This document shows positions 7,171 to 15,061 of a stretch of DNA of 25,516 nucleotides, piece after piece. This stretch comes from CAXMNX01 sp964194845 (GTDB lineage: Bacteria > Pseudomonadota > Alphaproteobacteria > Rhodobacterales > Rhodobacteraceae). Numbering within the stretch: the stretch's first letter is position 1; each line of letters starts with the position of its first letter. Position numbers and translations under genes: made by a program. Location of the stretch: assembly GCA_964194845.1 (NCBI GenBank), contig CAXMNX010000046.1:1-25516 (forward strand), written 5' to 3'. The notes below the pieces were generated by a model that was not told the DNA's origin, ran no database searches, and was given only the letters and a program-made list of their open reading frames with translations.

Positions 7171-7877
7171 TCGACGATATCCCCTTTCAGAAAGGCACGC
7201 GCTTCGGCGGTGATCGGTCCGGCAAAGAACGCGTCCGCCGGGCCGCATTCGTGGATCAATCCGTGCAGAAAGAACAGGATTTCCGAACCGATACGGCGCG
7301 CCTGTCCAAGATCGTGTGTGGCCAGAATGAGCTTCTTGCCGCGATCCCGCGCGGCCATCAGGATCGTCTCAATCTCGCGCGTTGACCGGCCATCAAGGCT
7401 AGCGGTCGGTTCGTCCAGAAACAGAACTTCGGGGTCGGTGACCAGGGCGCGCGCAATGGCGAGCTTTTGCTTTTCGCCGCCGGAAAGCACGCTCGCGCGC
7501 TGATCGGCCAGTTCTTCAAGTCCGACGTTCGCGAGATGCTCGGAGGCGATACGCCGCGCGGCCTGACGGGATGCCCCGCGCACTGTTAAAGGATAGGCAA
7601 CATTGTCCAGAACCGTCCGCCTGAGAAGGATCGGCGTCTGAAACACATATGCTTGTCGCAGGTTCGCTTCGTCGCGGGGAACTGCCCATTTGGCGGCACC
7701 GCCGGACAGGCGCAGAATGCCGTGGCAGGACTTTAGAAACGTGGTTTTGCCAGCGCCGTTTGGCCCCAACAGCACTGTTGCGCCGCCCTGGTCCACAACC
7801 TGATCCACCGGACCGAGGATGCGTTTCCCGCTGCCGTGAACCTCGGCATCTTTCAACGTTAAGGGAAGAATGCTCAC
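7167..7877 (-). CDS. tupC: Tungstate ABC transporter ATP-binding protein TupC
   Basis: This 236-residue ATPase has Walker A GPNGAGKTT at residues 38-46, Q-loop YVFQTPILLRRTVLDNV, signature LSGGE at 131-135, Walker B VLFLDEP at 151-157 and the switch His in ILATHDL. The short single-domain form without the TOBE/MOP domain of ModC fits TupC. I chose the GTG at 7877, which overlaps the tupB stop as GTGA; the longer form from 7910 would overlap tupB by 37 bases. It lies between tupB and tupA in one operon. Confidence 0.88.
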   Translation of the reverse strand: MSILPLTLKDAEVHGSGKRILGPVDQVVDQGGATVLLGPNGAGKTTFLKSCHGILRLSGGAAKWAVPRDEANLRQAYVFQTPILLRRTVLDNVAYPLTVRGASRQAARRIASEHLANVGLEELADQRASVLSGGEKQKLAIARALVTDPEVLFLDEPTASLDGRSTREIETILMAARDRGKKLILATHDLGQARRIGSEILFFLHGLIHECGPADAFFAGPITAEARAFLKGDIVE

Positions 7878-8578
7878 CAGCGCCCTCCCCGTTCGGTTTT
7901 CGACAACCAATGGATCGTCAGATTTATCAGAATTGCGAGCGCGATCAGGATAAAGCCAAGGCCCAGCGCCAGCGCGAAATTGCCTTTCGAAGTTTCAAGC
8001 GCGATGGCGGTGGTCAAAACCCGCGTCGCGTGGTCGATATTGCCGCCGACGATCATGATCGCGCCGATCTCGCCGATGGCGCGCCCGAAGCCCGCAAGCG
8101 TTGCCGTCAGAAGCGAGCGGCGGGCATCCCAAACAAGCGTGCGCATACGCTGCCACCGGGTCGTGTTCAGCGAGATCAGCAGGTCGTGGTATTCGGCCCA
8201 GAGATCGCGAAGCGCCTGGTGCGAGATTGACGCGATCAGCGGCGTCACGATGATGACCTGCGCGATGATCATCGCGGTTGGTGTGAAAAGCAGCCCGAAA
8301 ACGCCGAACGGACCAGACCGCGACAGCAGGATATAAACAATCAGGCCGACCACCACGGGCGGCAGACCCATCAGCGCGTTCAGGATCGCGATGGTGGCGC
8401 GGCGCCCGCGAAACCGGTTAATCGACAGCCATGCCGCCAGCGGGATACCGAGAACCGTGGCGATGGCAACGGCGGTCAGTGTGACCTGCATGGAAAGCAA
8501 CGCAATCTCGACCAGATCGGCATCAAACGTGACGATCAGGCGACCGGCTTCAAGAAAGGCGTTCCAGAAGTCAGACAT
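7874..8578 (-). CDS. tupB: Tungstate ABC transporter permease TupB
   Basis: This 234-residue protein has about five to six membrane segments and the binding-protein-dependent permease EAA region (DARRSLLTATLAGFGRAIGEIGAIMIVGGNI), which contacts the ATPase. The sequence NRFRGRRATIAILNALMGLPPVVVGLIVYILLSRSGPFG is characteristic of the TupB/WtpB group. It is the first gene of the operon, with TupC and then TupA following by four-base overlaps. The upstream gap (8579-8794) is shared with a divergent dehydrogenase gene. I looked there for a molybdenum/tungsten-cofactor riboswitch and did not find one. Confidence 0.88.
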   Translation of the reverse strand: MSDFWNAFLEAGRLIVTFDADLVEIALLSMQVTLTAVAIATVLGIPLAAWLSINRFRGRRATIAILNALMGLPPVVVGLIVYILLSRSGPFGVFGLLFTPTAMIIAQVIIVTPLIASISHQALRDLWAEYHDLLISLNTTRWQRMRTLVWDARRSLLTATLAGFGRAIGEIGAIMIVGGNIDHATRVLTTAIALETSKGNFALALGLGFILIALAILINLTIHWLSKTERGGRW

Positions 8579-8794
8579 GCCGCCTCAACCGCTCTCGAGC
8601 GCGGCGTCTGCCCGAATGTGGTCTGTTCTCCCGGTCATTGGCCGTCCTTAAGCGTGCTCGCACTCCTTAGGCGTTTCGCCGACAGGAATGAAGGGGGGTC
8701 GGAAAGGTCGCTTGATTGCAATCTCTGCCGCAAACAGGCGCGCCCGGTCTAGTCGCTCCTTTGAATGTGGGCGCGTCAAATGCGGAGGACGGGC

Positions 8795-9751
8795 ATGAAA
8801 ATCGGCTTTATTGGCCTGGGAAATGTCGGCGGCAAGCTGGCGGGCAGTATTATGCGAAACGGCCATGATCTGACCGTGCGCGATCTGGACCGGTCGCTGG
8901 CCCAGCCATTTCTGGCCGACGGCGCACAATGGGCAGAAAGCCCGGCGGACATGGCGGCAAATGTCGACTACATTATCACCTGCCTGCCGTCTCCGGCGGC
9001 CTGCGCGGCGGTCATGGAAGGCCCGGACGGCATCCTTCAGGGCCTGCGACCCGGCATGATCTGGGCCGAGATGTCGACCACGGACGCGACAGAAGTTCGC
9101 CGAATGGCCGCGCTGGTCGCCGAGAAAGGCGCGGCGGCAATCGACTGCCCTGTATCGGGCGGGTGCCACCGTGCGGCGACGGGTAATATCTCGATATTCG
9201 CGGGCTGCGAGCGCGATACGTTCGAGCGCGCCTTGCCGGTGCTGACGATATTGGGCCGCCGCGTCCTGCACACTGGCGGCGTTGGCACCGCTTCGATGCT
9301 GAAAGTCATGACGAATTATCTGGCGACGGCCAATCTGGTGACCTGCGCCGAGGCTTTGGTCACAGCGAAGGCGGCGGGTCTGGATCTGGGCACCACCTAT
9401 GAGGCGATCCGCATATCATCGGGCACGTCCTTCGTTCACGAGACCGAAAGCCAGGTGATCCTGAACGGATCGCGCGACATCAACTTCACGATGGACCTTG
9501 TGCTGAAGGACATCGGGCTTTTCCAGAAGATGGCCGAGGATGCCGATGTTGCTTTGGAAGTGTCGCCGTTGCTGATCGACATCTTCAAGGACGCGATCGA
9601 GCGGTATGGCGAACGAGAGCTTTCGCCGAACATTATCAAGCGACTTGAGGAAAGAACGGGCCTGGATATCCGTGCGCCGGGATTTCCGGCTGACATTCTG
9701 GATGGTGAACCCGAGGAACCCGGCTACGAAGTGGTTGTCGAGCGGGGGTAA
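8795..9751 (+). CDS. NAD(P)-dependent beta-hydroxyacid dehydrogenase (3-hydroxyisobutyrate dehydrogenase family)
   Basis: The product (318 residues) has an N-terminal Rossmann domain with GLGNVG at residues 7-12, the substrate-binding block CPVSGG at 118-123, and the helix with catalytic Lys170 and Asn174 (GVGTASMLKVMTNYL). The C-terminal helical domain follows, ending in an acidic tail. The family oxidises or reduces beta-hydroxy acids such as 3-hydroxyisobutyrate, tartronate semialdehyde or phosphonate-related substrates, and the sequence does not settle which. ATG 8795 is chosen for its GGAGGA 5-10 bases upstream and because GxGxxG then starts at residue 7; an in-frame ATG at 8765 adds ten residues. 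The methyltransferase gene follows after 19 bases. Confidence 0.85.
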   Translation: MKIGFIGLGNVGGKLAGSIMRNGHDLTVRDLDRSLAQPFLADGAQWAESPADMAANVDYIITCLPSPAACAAVMEGPDGILQGLRPGMIWAEMSTTDATEVRRMAALVAEKGAAAIDCPVSGGCHRAATGNISIFAGCERDTFERALPVLTILGRRVLHTGGVGTASMLKVMTNYLATANLVTCAEALVTAKAAGLDLGTTYEAIRISSGTSFVHETESQVILNGSRDINFTMDLVLKDIGLFQKMAEDADVALEVSPLLIDIFKDAIERYGERELSPNIIKRLEERTGLDIRAPGFPADILDGEPEEPGYEVVVERG

Positions 9752-9770
9752 ACGCATTTAGGCTGAACCC

Positions 9771-10403
9771 ATGCCTGATGAACCGGATCTTGAGAGTGCC
9801 TATGCGCTGGAAACGCCGGAAGACAATCGGCGGCTTTATCGCACCTGGGCGGAAAGTTATGACACCGATTTTGTCGACGCCACCGAATTTCGGGTCCCGT
9901 CGCTGATTGCGCAGGCCTATCCTGAGGCTGGCGGCCATTGGCCATGCCTTGACGTGGGTTGCGGCACCGGTGCGGTGGCAGAACACATGCCACGCGATGC
10001 GGTTCTCGATGGGGTTGATTTGTCGCCTGAGATGCTCGCAGTCGCGGCCCGAAAGTCGAGGTACCGGCATTTGTTCGAAGCCAACCTGAAGGAAACGCTG
10101 CCATTTGACGACGCCAGTTACGCCGGGCTGGTCAGTTCGGGGACTTTTACCCACGGGCACGTCGGTGCCGAAGCGTTGAACGAACTGGTTCGGATAATGC
10201 GGTCAGGCGGGCTTGCGATTTTTTCTATCAAACCCGAGATTTGGGACGAGATGGGTTTTGGCGCGGCCTTTTCGCGGCTGACAAACGCCGGTTTGATCGG
10301 CAATCTGGTCACAAGCGAAGAACAGGTATATGGCGACCCCGCAAAAGCGCCCGACGGCCATGCCGATGCTATGGGACGGATCGTTCGCTTTCGCAGGGTC
10401 TGA
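9771..10403 (+). CDS. Class I SAM-dependent methyltransferase
   Basis: The product (210 residues) carries the SAM-binding motif I LDVGCGTG at residues 60-67, a motif II acidic region (LDGVDLSPEMLAVA), and a post-motif region (LKETLPFDDASYAGLVSSGTFTHGHV). It looks like the methyltransferase-11/25 group often labelled Williams-Beuren-syndrome-like; the substrate is unknown. It starts 19 bases after the dehydrogenase stop and is probably co-transcribed. After the stop, a 6-base inverted repeat (10407-10412 and 10422-10427) lies between convergent genes but has no T tract. Confidence 0.8.
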   Translation: MPDEPDLESAYALETPEDNRRLYRTWAESYDTDFVDATEFRVPSLIAQAYPEAGGHWPCLDVGCGTGAVAEHMPRDAVLDGVDLSPEMLAVAARKSRYRHLFEANLKETLPFDDASYAGLVSSGTFTHGHVGAEALNELVRIMRSGGLAIFSIKPEIWDEMGFGAAFSRLTNAGLIGNLVTSEEQVYGDPAKAPDGHADAMGRIVRFRRV

Positions 10404-10444
10404 GCTGGGCGCAGAGGTACCGCGCCCCGCATGTCATGCAATCG

Positions 10445-10726
10445 TCAGTCGTTGCCCCAAAGCCGATACCAGCTGCGGCGTTCGTGGCGGTCAAATCGGC
10501 TGGGGCCATCGAAACCAGCGCGGTCGCGCCGCGACTCGATGCGGTCAAGCCGGTCCTCGAGCACGTCGCGGGGGCCATTGTCGACCTGTTCGTCGATATA
10601 GCTTTCGCGCCGGTCGATACGATCTTCGAGCCGGTCAAGCCGGTCGCGCCATGGGCCGGCGTCAGCGGTTGCGGGAATGGATGTTGCCGCAAGCGCGGCG
10701 ATAAGGGTCAAACTCATAATCTTCAT
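10445..10726 (-). CDS. Small secreted Arg/Asp-rich repeat protein
   Basis: This 93-residue protein begins with a good Sec signal peptide (MKIMSLTLIAALAATSIPATADA, cleavage near residue 23). The mature part is dominated by charged helical repeats (RDRLDRLEDRIDRRES and LEDRLDRIESRRDR) followed by an aromatic tail (SWYRLWGND). The ribosome-binding site AGGAGG is 8-9 bases upstream of ATG, so it is probably translated. Codon-level repeats (GGTCAAGCCGGTC on the plus strand occurs twice) match the protein repeat. No catalytic motif is visible. The mature protein may form an alpha-helical rod or coiled coil in the periplasm, but no function is assigned. Confidence 0.7.
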   Translation of the reverse strand: MKIMSLTLIAALAATSIPATADAGPWRDRLDRLEDRIDRRESYIDEQVDNGPRDVLEDRLDRIESRRDRAGFDGPSRFDRHERRSWYRLWGND

Positions 10727-10796
10727 GACAGGGTCCTCCTAGCTGCCCCACTGAATTGAACGGGGCAGTCAGGAGTTTCCGTCGCGGAAAATTATC

Positions 10797-11693
10797 TCAG
10801 CTTAGATGTGCGTCGAAAAATCCAAGCGTGCGATCCCACGCCAGCGTCGCTGACTCTTCGTCGTAACGCGGCGTCGTATCGTTGTGAAAGCCGTGGTTTA
10901 CGTCCGGGTAGAAATGCACGCTGAAGTCTTTCTGGTTGGCCCGCAGAGCCGCCGAATAGTCTTCCCAACCGCCGTTAATGCGATCATCAAGGCCCGCGTA
11001 GTGGAGCATCAGCGGTGCCTCGATCTTCGGCACATCCGCCGCGTCGGGCTGGCGGCCATAGAACGGGACAGACGCCGCCAGATCGGGATAGGCCACGGCC
11101 AGGGCATTGCAGACGCCGCCGCCATAGCAGAAGCCAACCACACCGACCTTGCCGGTTGAACCGTCGTGATCCCGCAGGAACTCGAACGCCGCGAAGAAGT
11201 CGTTCATCAGTTTCACCCGGTCGAGCGACTTCTGCATGTCGCGACCCTCTTCATCGGTGCCGGGATAGCCGCCAAGCGGCGTCAGGCCATCGGGCCCGAA
11301 CGCCAGATATCCGGCCTTGGCGGCACGCCGTACGACGTCTTCGATATAAGGGTTCAGACCGCGGTTTTCGTGCACGACCAACACGGCAGGCAGCGGCCCG
11401 GACGCTCCGGCAGGTTTGGCCATCAGGCCGCGCACTGTGCCATGGCCATCGGGGCTTTGATACTCGGCGACCGAAGTTTCAATTGCAGCGTCATCGGGCA
11501 TGACCTGCTGCGCCCAGGCGTAGTTCGGTTGCAATTGCTCAAAGATCATCGCGCCGGTGACCCCGACCGCCGCATAGCGCCCGGCCTGCTTGATGAATTC
11601 GCGCTTCGAGACTTTGCCGTGCACATACCCATCGAAAATTTCAAGGATATGTGGATCGAACTCATGTGCCTTTTTGCGTTGGCTCGTATTCAT
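10797..11693 (-). CDS. Dienelactone hydrolase family protein, probably exported
   Basis: The product (298 residues) is an alpha/beta hydrolase of the dienelactone hydrolase family. The expected triad is Cys189 (GFCYGGG), Asp236 or Asp237 (GLDDRI) and His267 (NHGFH). An N-terminal extension of about 60 residues includes SKREFIKQAGRYAAVGVTGAMIFEQL, which resembles an export signal with Lys-Arg instead of twin Arg. The real substrate is probably a lactone or ester and cannot be named. The start at ATG 11693 has GGGAGGG about 6 bases upstream; an in-frame ATG at 11735 is less likely. It lies downstream of the pntB terminator with its own leader. Hairpins at 10776-10790 and 10743-10768 follow its stop. 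Confidence 0.85.
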   Translation of the reverse strand: MNTSQRKKAHEFDPHILEIFDGYVHGKVSKREFIKQAGRYAAVGVTGAMIFEQLQPNYAWAQQVMPDDAAIETSVAEYQSPDGHGTVRGLMAKPAGASGPLPAVLVVHENRGLNPYIEDVVRRAAKAGYLAFGPDGLTPLGGYPGTDEEGRDMQKSLDRVKLMNDFFAAFEFLRDHDGSTGKVGVVGFCYGGGVCNALAVAYPDLAASVPFYGRQPDAADVPKIEAPLMLHYAGLDDRINGGWEDYSAALRANQKDFSVHFYPDVNHGFHNDTTPRYDEESATLAWDRTLGFFDAHLS

Positions 11694-11770
11694 GCTGAAG
11701 CCCTCCCAGGGATTTAATTTGGTGCTGAAATACACGAGGCGGAGGATAGCGCGAGATTCCCGTGGGCAAA

Positions 11771-11799
11771 GAAAATAGGCCCGCCAGTGTGGCGGGCCT
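11771..11799 (-). terminator. Rho-independent terminator of pntAB
   Basis: The minus strand forms a 10-base-pair GC-rich stem (arm AGGCCCGCCA, loop of three bases) at 11777-11799, followed by TATTTTCTTT. It lies 22 bases after the pntB stop. Confidence 0.85.
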
Positions 11800-11821
11800 C
11801 GCGATCATGTGATGAGCGCGA

Positions 11822-13303
11822 CTAATCGAGCTTCGGCAGCAAACTGTCCACCGAAGCCTTCGCGTCGCCGAAGAACATCCGCGTGTTTTCCTTGTAAAAT
11901 AGCGGGTTCTCGATGCCTGAATAGCCGGTTCCCTGCCCGCGTTTCGAGACAAAGACCTGCTTGGCTTTCCAAACCTCCAGCACCGGCATACCGGCGATGG
12001 GCGAGTTCGGGTCGTCCTGCGCGGCGGGGTTCACGATGTCATTCGAGCCGATGACGATGGCGACGTCGGTTTTGGGAAAATCGTCGTTGATCTCGTCCAT
12101 TTCCAGAACGATGTCGTAGGGCACGCGCGCTTCGGCCAGCAGCACGTTCATGTGTCCCGGCAGTCGGCCAGCGACCGGGTGGATGGCAAAGCGTACAGTT
12201 TTGCCGGCGTCACGCAGCTTGCGCGTCAACTCGCTGACCGATTGCTGGGCCTGTGCCACCGCCATGCCGTAGCCGGGGATGATGATCACGCTGTCGGCGT
12301 CCTGAAGTGCGGCCGCGACACCATCGGCGTCGATGGCGATCTGTGCGCCCTCGATGTCGGCCGCCGGGCCACCGTCACCGCCGAAACCGCCAAGGATCAC
12401 GCTGACGAAATGCCGGTTCATTGCGCGGCACATAATGTAGCTCAGGATCGCACCCGACGATCCGACAAGCGCGCCGGTCACGATCAGCAGGTCATTGCCC
12501 AGCGTGAAGCCGATGGCCGCCGCCGCCCAGCCGGAATAGCTGTTCAGCATCGAGACGACGACGGGCATGTCGGCACCGCCAATGCCCATGATCAAATGCC
12601 AGCCGATAAAGCCCGCGATGATGGCGACGAGGACCATAGTCCACACACCCGCACCGCTGAAATACATCAGACCGAGGATCACGCAGAGGGTCAGCGATAT
12701 TGCGTTCAGCCAATGGCCGGAAATGAACGGGATCGGGTTGTCGCCGGGTGGCAGGCTGAGTTTCTTGGGCTTGCCGTCGATCTTGCCCGCCAGCTTGCCG
12801 AAGGCCACGACCGAGCCGGTGAAGGTGATGGCACCGATGAAGATGCCGAGGAAGACCTCGACTTTCAGGATCGCCGTTTCGGCGGCATCTTTCTTCCAGA
12901 GTTTTTCGCCGAAAGCGGTCAGGTCCGCGTCTGCAAGCGCGGTCCCGGCGTCGCGTATCTCGTTCACCGCGCCAAGCATGATGTCGGCGTTCAACCCGAT
13001 GAACACCGCCGCAATACCGACAAAGCTGTGCAATGCGGCCACAAGTTGCGGCATTTCGGTCATCTGCACGCGCTGCGCAATGTAGACCCCCGCAACCGCA
13101 CCGACGCCGACCGTCAGGATGATCAGCCACATGTTGCCGACACCGGGGCTGAGGATCGTCGCCGCCATCGCGACCCCCATGCCGATGATGCCGTACCAGA
13201 TCGCGCGCTTCGCGCTTTCCTGGTTTCTCAGCCCGCCAAGGGCGAGAATGAAAAGAACCGAGGCCGCGATGTAGGCGGCAGAAACAAGTCCGTTCGACAG
13301 CAT
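11822..13303 (-). CDS. pntB: NAD(P) transhydrogenase beta subunit PntB
   Basis: This 493-residue membrane protein carries part of the proton channel (domain II, about nine helices, with the conserved channel His92 in ALHSFVG) and the C-terminal NADP(H)-binding domain III. Domain III landmarks are IIIPGYGMAVAQAQ at about 341-354, the AIHPVAGRLPGHMNVLLAEA block and the VIGSNDIVNPAA and YSGIENPLF segments. With PntA it uses the proton gradient to reduce NADP+ with NADH in the inner membrane. It is slightly longer than the E. coli protein, with an insert of about 30 residues around 115-145. It starts 12 bases after the pntA stop and is followed by a strong terminator. Confidence 0.97.
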   Translation of the reverse strand: MLSNGLVSAAYIAASVLFILALGGLRNQESAKRAIWYGIIGMGVAMAATILSPGVGNMWLIILTVGVGAVAGVYIAQRVQMTEMPQLVAALHSFVGIAAVFIGLNADIMLGAVNEIRDAGTALADADLTAFGEKLWKKDAAETAILKVEVFLGIFIGAITFTGSVVAFGKLAGKIDGKPKKLSLPPGDNPIPFISGHWLNAISLTLCVILGLMYFSGAGVWTMVLVAIIAGFIGWHLIMGIGGADMPVVVSMLNSYSGWAAAAIGFTLGNDLLIVTGALVGSSGAILSYIMCRAMNRHFVSVILGGFGGDGGPAADIEGAQIAIDADGVAAALQDADSVIIIPGYGMAVAQAQQSVSELTRKLRDAGKTVRFAIHPVAGRLPGHMNVLLAEARVPYDIVLEMDEINDDFPKTDVAIVIGSNDIVNPAAQDDPNSPIAGMPVLEVWKAKQVFVSKRGQGTGYSGIENPLFYKENTRMFFGDAKASVDSLLPKLD

Positions 13304-13315
13304 GTCCCTGCCCCC

Positions 13316-14887
13316 TTAAGATTTCTGGAACATGGCGAGCATCCGGCGCGTGACAAGGAAGCCGCCAAATATATTGATCGAGGCGATCAGAATCGCCACC
13401 GCCGACAGGAAGACAACCAGCCAGTTGCCCGATCCCACCTGCAACAGCGCGCCAACGACGATGATGCCCGAGATTGCGTTTGTCACCGCCATCAGTGGCG
13501 TGTGGAGGCTGTGGGCGACACCCCAGATCACCTGAAAGCCGACGAAACAGGCCAGCGCGAAGACCACGAAGTGCTGCATGAAGCTGGCCGGTGCATATGT
13601 GCCGATAAACAACATCACCGCGCCGCCTGCGACCAGCAAGCTTACCTGGCGCTTTGTTGCGGCCTTGAACTCCGCCGTCTCAGCCGTGCGTTTCTCTTCC
13701 GGCGTCAGTTGCTTTGGTTTGTCCTTTTTGGGCTGCGCCGCAATCGCCTGCACCTTGGGTGGTGGTGGTGGATAGGTGATCTCGCCTGAATGCGTCACCG
13801 TCGCCGCACGGATCACATCGTCTTCCATGTTGTGGACAACCTGCCCGTCTTTTCCGGGCGTGAGATCGGTCATCATGTGGCGGATGTTGGTCGCGTAAAG
13901 CAGTGAAGATTGCGCAGCCATCCGGGACGGGAAATCGGTGTAACCGACGATTGTCACGCCATTATCCGTCACAATCTTCTCGTCCGCGACCGTCAGTTCG
14001 CAATTGCCGCCGCGTTCGGCTGCTAGATCGACAATCACCGAGCCCGATTTCATCGCCTCGACCATGTCTTTTGTCCAGAGAACCGGCGCGTCGCGGTTCG
14101 GGATCAGCGCGGTAGTGATGACGATGTCCACATCCGGGGCCAGCTCGAGAAACTTTTCGAGTTGTTTTTCGCGAAACTCTGGGCTGGACGGTGCGGCATA
14201 GCCGCCGGTCGCAGCGCCGTCCTGCGCGGACTCTTCGAAGTCGAGGTAGACGAACTCGGCCCCCATCGACGCGATCTGTTCGGCCACTTCAGGGCGCACG
14301 TCAAAGGCCAGTGTGATCGCGCCAAGCGACGTCGCCGTTCCAATCGCGGCAAGTCCCGCAACACCAGCACCGACGACCAGCACTTTCGCAGGCGGCACCT
14401 TGCCCGCAGCCGTGATCTGACCAGTGAAGAACCGGCCGAAGTTGCTTCCGGCCTCGATCACCGCGCGGTAGCCTGCGATATTGGCCATGGAACTAAGCGC
14501 ATCCATTTTCTGGGCCCGGCTGATGCGGGGCACCATGTCCATCGCGATCACGCTCGCGCCCTGCGCCTTCGCGGCTTCAAGCAGCTTTTCGTTGGCTGCG
14601 GGATAGAAAAATGAGATCAGCGTCTGGCTATCGGTAAGTTTGGCAACCTCTGCCTCGGTCGGCGGCTGGACCTTCGCGACAATGTCGGCGTCACTCCAGA
14701 TTGCAGCACCGGTGACCACTTTGGCGCCAGCGTCCTTATAGGCCGCGTCATCAAATCCCGCCGCCGCGCCTGCGCCTTTCTGGATCAGGCATTCATGGCC
14801 GAGTTTTTGCAGATCTCTCGCGCTGGCGGGCGTCATTGCGACGCGGGCTTCGCCAGATGCGCTTTCTTTCGGCGCGCCAATCTTCAT
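13316..14887 (-). CDS. pntA: NAD(P) transhydrogenase alpha subunit PntA
   Basis: This 523-residue subunit binds NAD(H). Domain I carries VVGAGVAGLAAIGTA (about 175-189), the mobile loop VGYTDFPSRMAAQSSLLYATN, and other alanine-dehydrogenase-like blocks (MVPRISRAQKMDALSSMANIAGY). After a Pro/Lys-rich linker (PPPPPKVQ ... KKDKPKQLTPEEKRTAE) come three to four helices of domain II. This is the fused E. coli-like form and not the split PntAA/PntAB form of Rhodospirillum. ATG 14887 gives the family start MKIGAPKES with AGGGGGA upstream; an in-frame upstream start at 14932 adds 15 atypical residues. Transcription probably starts in the 174-base gap divergent from kynU. Confidence 0.97.
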   Translation of the reverse strand: MKIGAPKESASGEARVAMTPASARDLQKLGHECLIQKGAGAAAGFDDAAYKDAGAKVVTGAAIWSDADIVAKVQPPTEAEVAKLTDSQTLISFFYPAANEKLLEAAKAQGASVIAMDMVPRISRAQKMDALSSMANIAGYRAVIEAGSNFGRFFTGQITAAGKVPPAKVLVVGAGVAGLAAIGTATSLGAITLAFDVRPEVAEQIASMGAEFVYLDFEESAQDGAATGGYAAPSSPEFREKQLEKFLELAPDVDIVITTALIPNRDAPVLWTKDMVEAMKSGSVIVDLAAERGGNCELTVADEKIVTDNGVTIVGYTDFPSRMAAQSSLLYATNIRHMMTDLTPGKDGQVVHNMEDDVIRAATVTHSGEITYPPPPPKVQAIAAQPKKDKPKQLTPEEKRTAETAEFKAATKRQVSLLVAGGAVMLFIGTYAPASFMQHFVVFALACFVGFQVIWGVAHSLHTPLMAVTNAISGIIVVGALLQVGSGNWLVVFLSAVAILIASINIFGGFLVTRRMLAMFQKS

Positions 14888-15061
14888 GGGAAATCCCCCT
14901 GATGGTAAACTGAACGCCCGGTCACCGGGCAATTTCGCGCTTGTCTAAAGAATGCGCGGGGATTCCTCAATGCGACTTACGCGCCGCCTGCCAATTCACA
15001 TGGGTTGCGACCAGACGTGAGGGATCTGGTGCAGTCACTCAGGCTGAGCTATTGCAGGCGC

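Noticed and set aside
6403..7503. 366-codon plus-strand open frame opposite tupA and tupC
   Set aside because: Overlaps two well-supported genes on the other strand and has no recognisable domain.
8579..8794. Possible molybdenum/tungsten-cofactor riboswitch before tupB
   Set aside because: I could not find the conserved Moco RNA blocks; only short imperfect repeats are present.
10407..10427. Terminator between the methyltransferase and the repeat protein
   Set aside because: A six-base stem with a nine-base loop and no T run on either side is too weak to call.
12152..13789. 545-codon plus-strand open frame opposite pntB and pntA
   Set aside because: It is the antisense shadow of two unmistakable pnt genes in high-GC DNA; its protein is rich in His, Asp and Arg with no family features and no ribosome-binding site.
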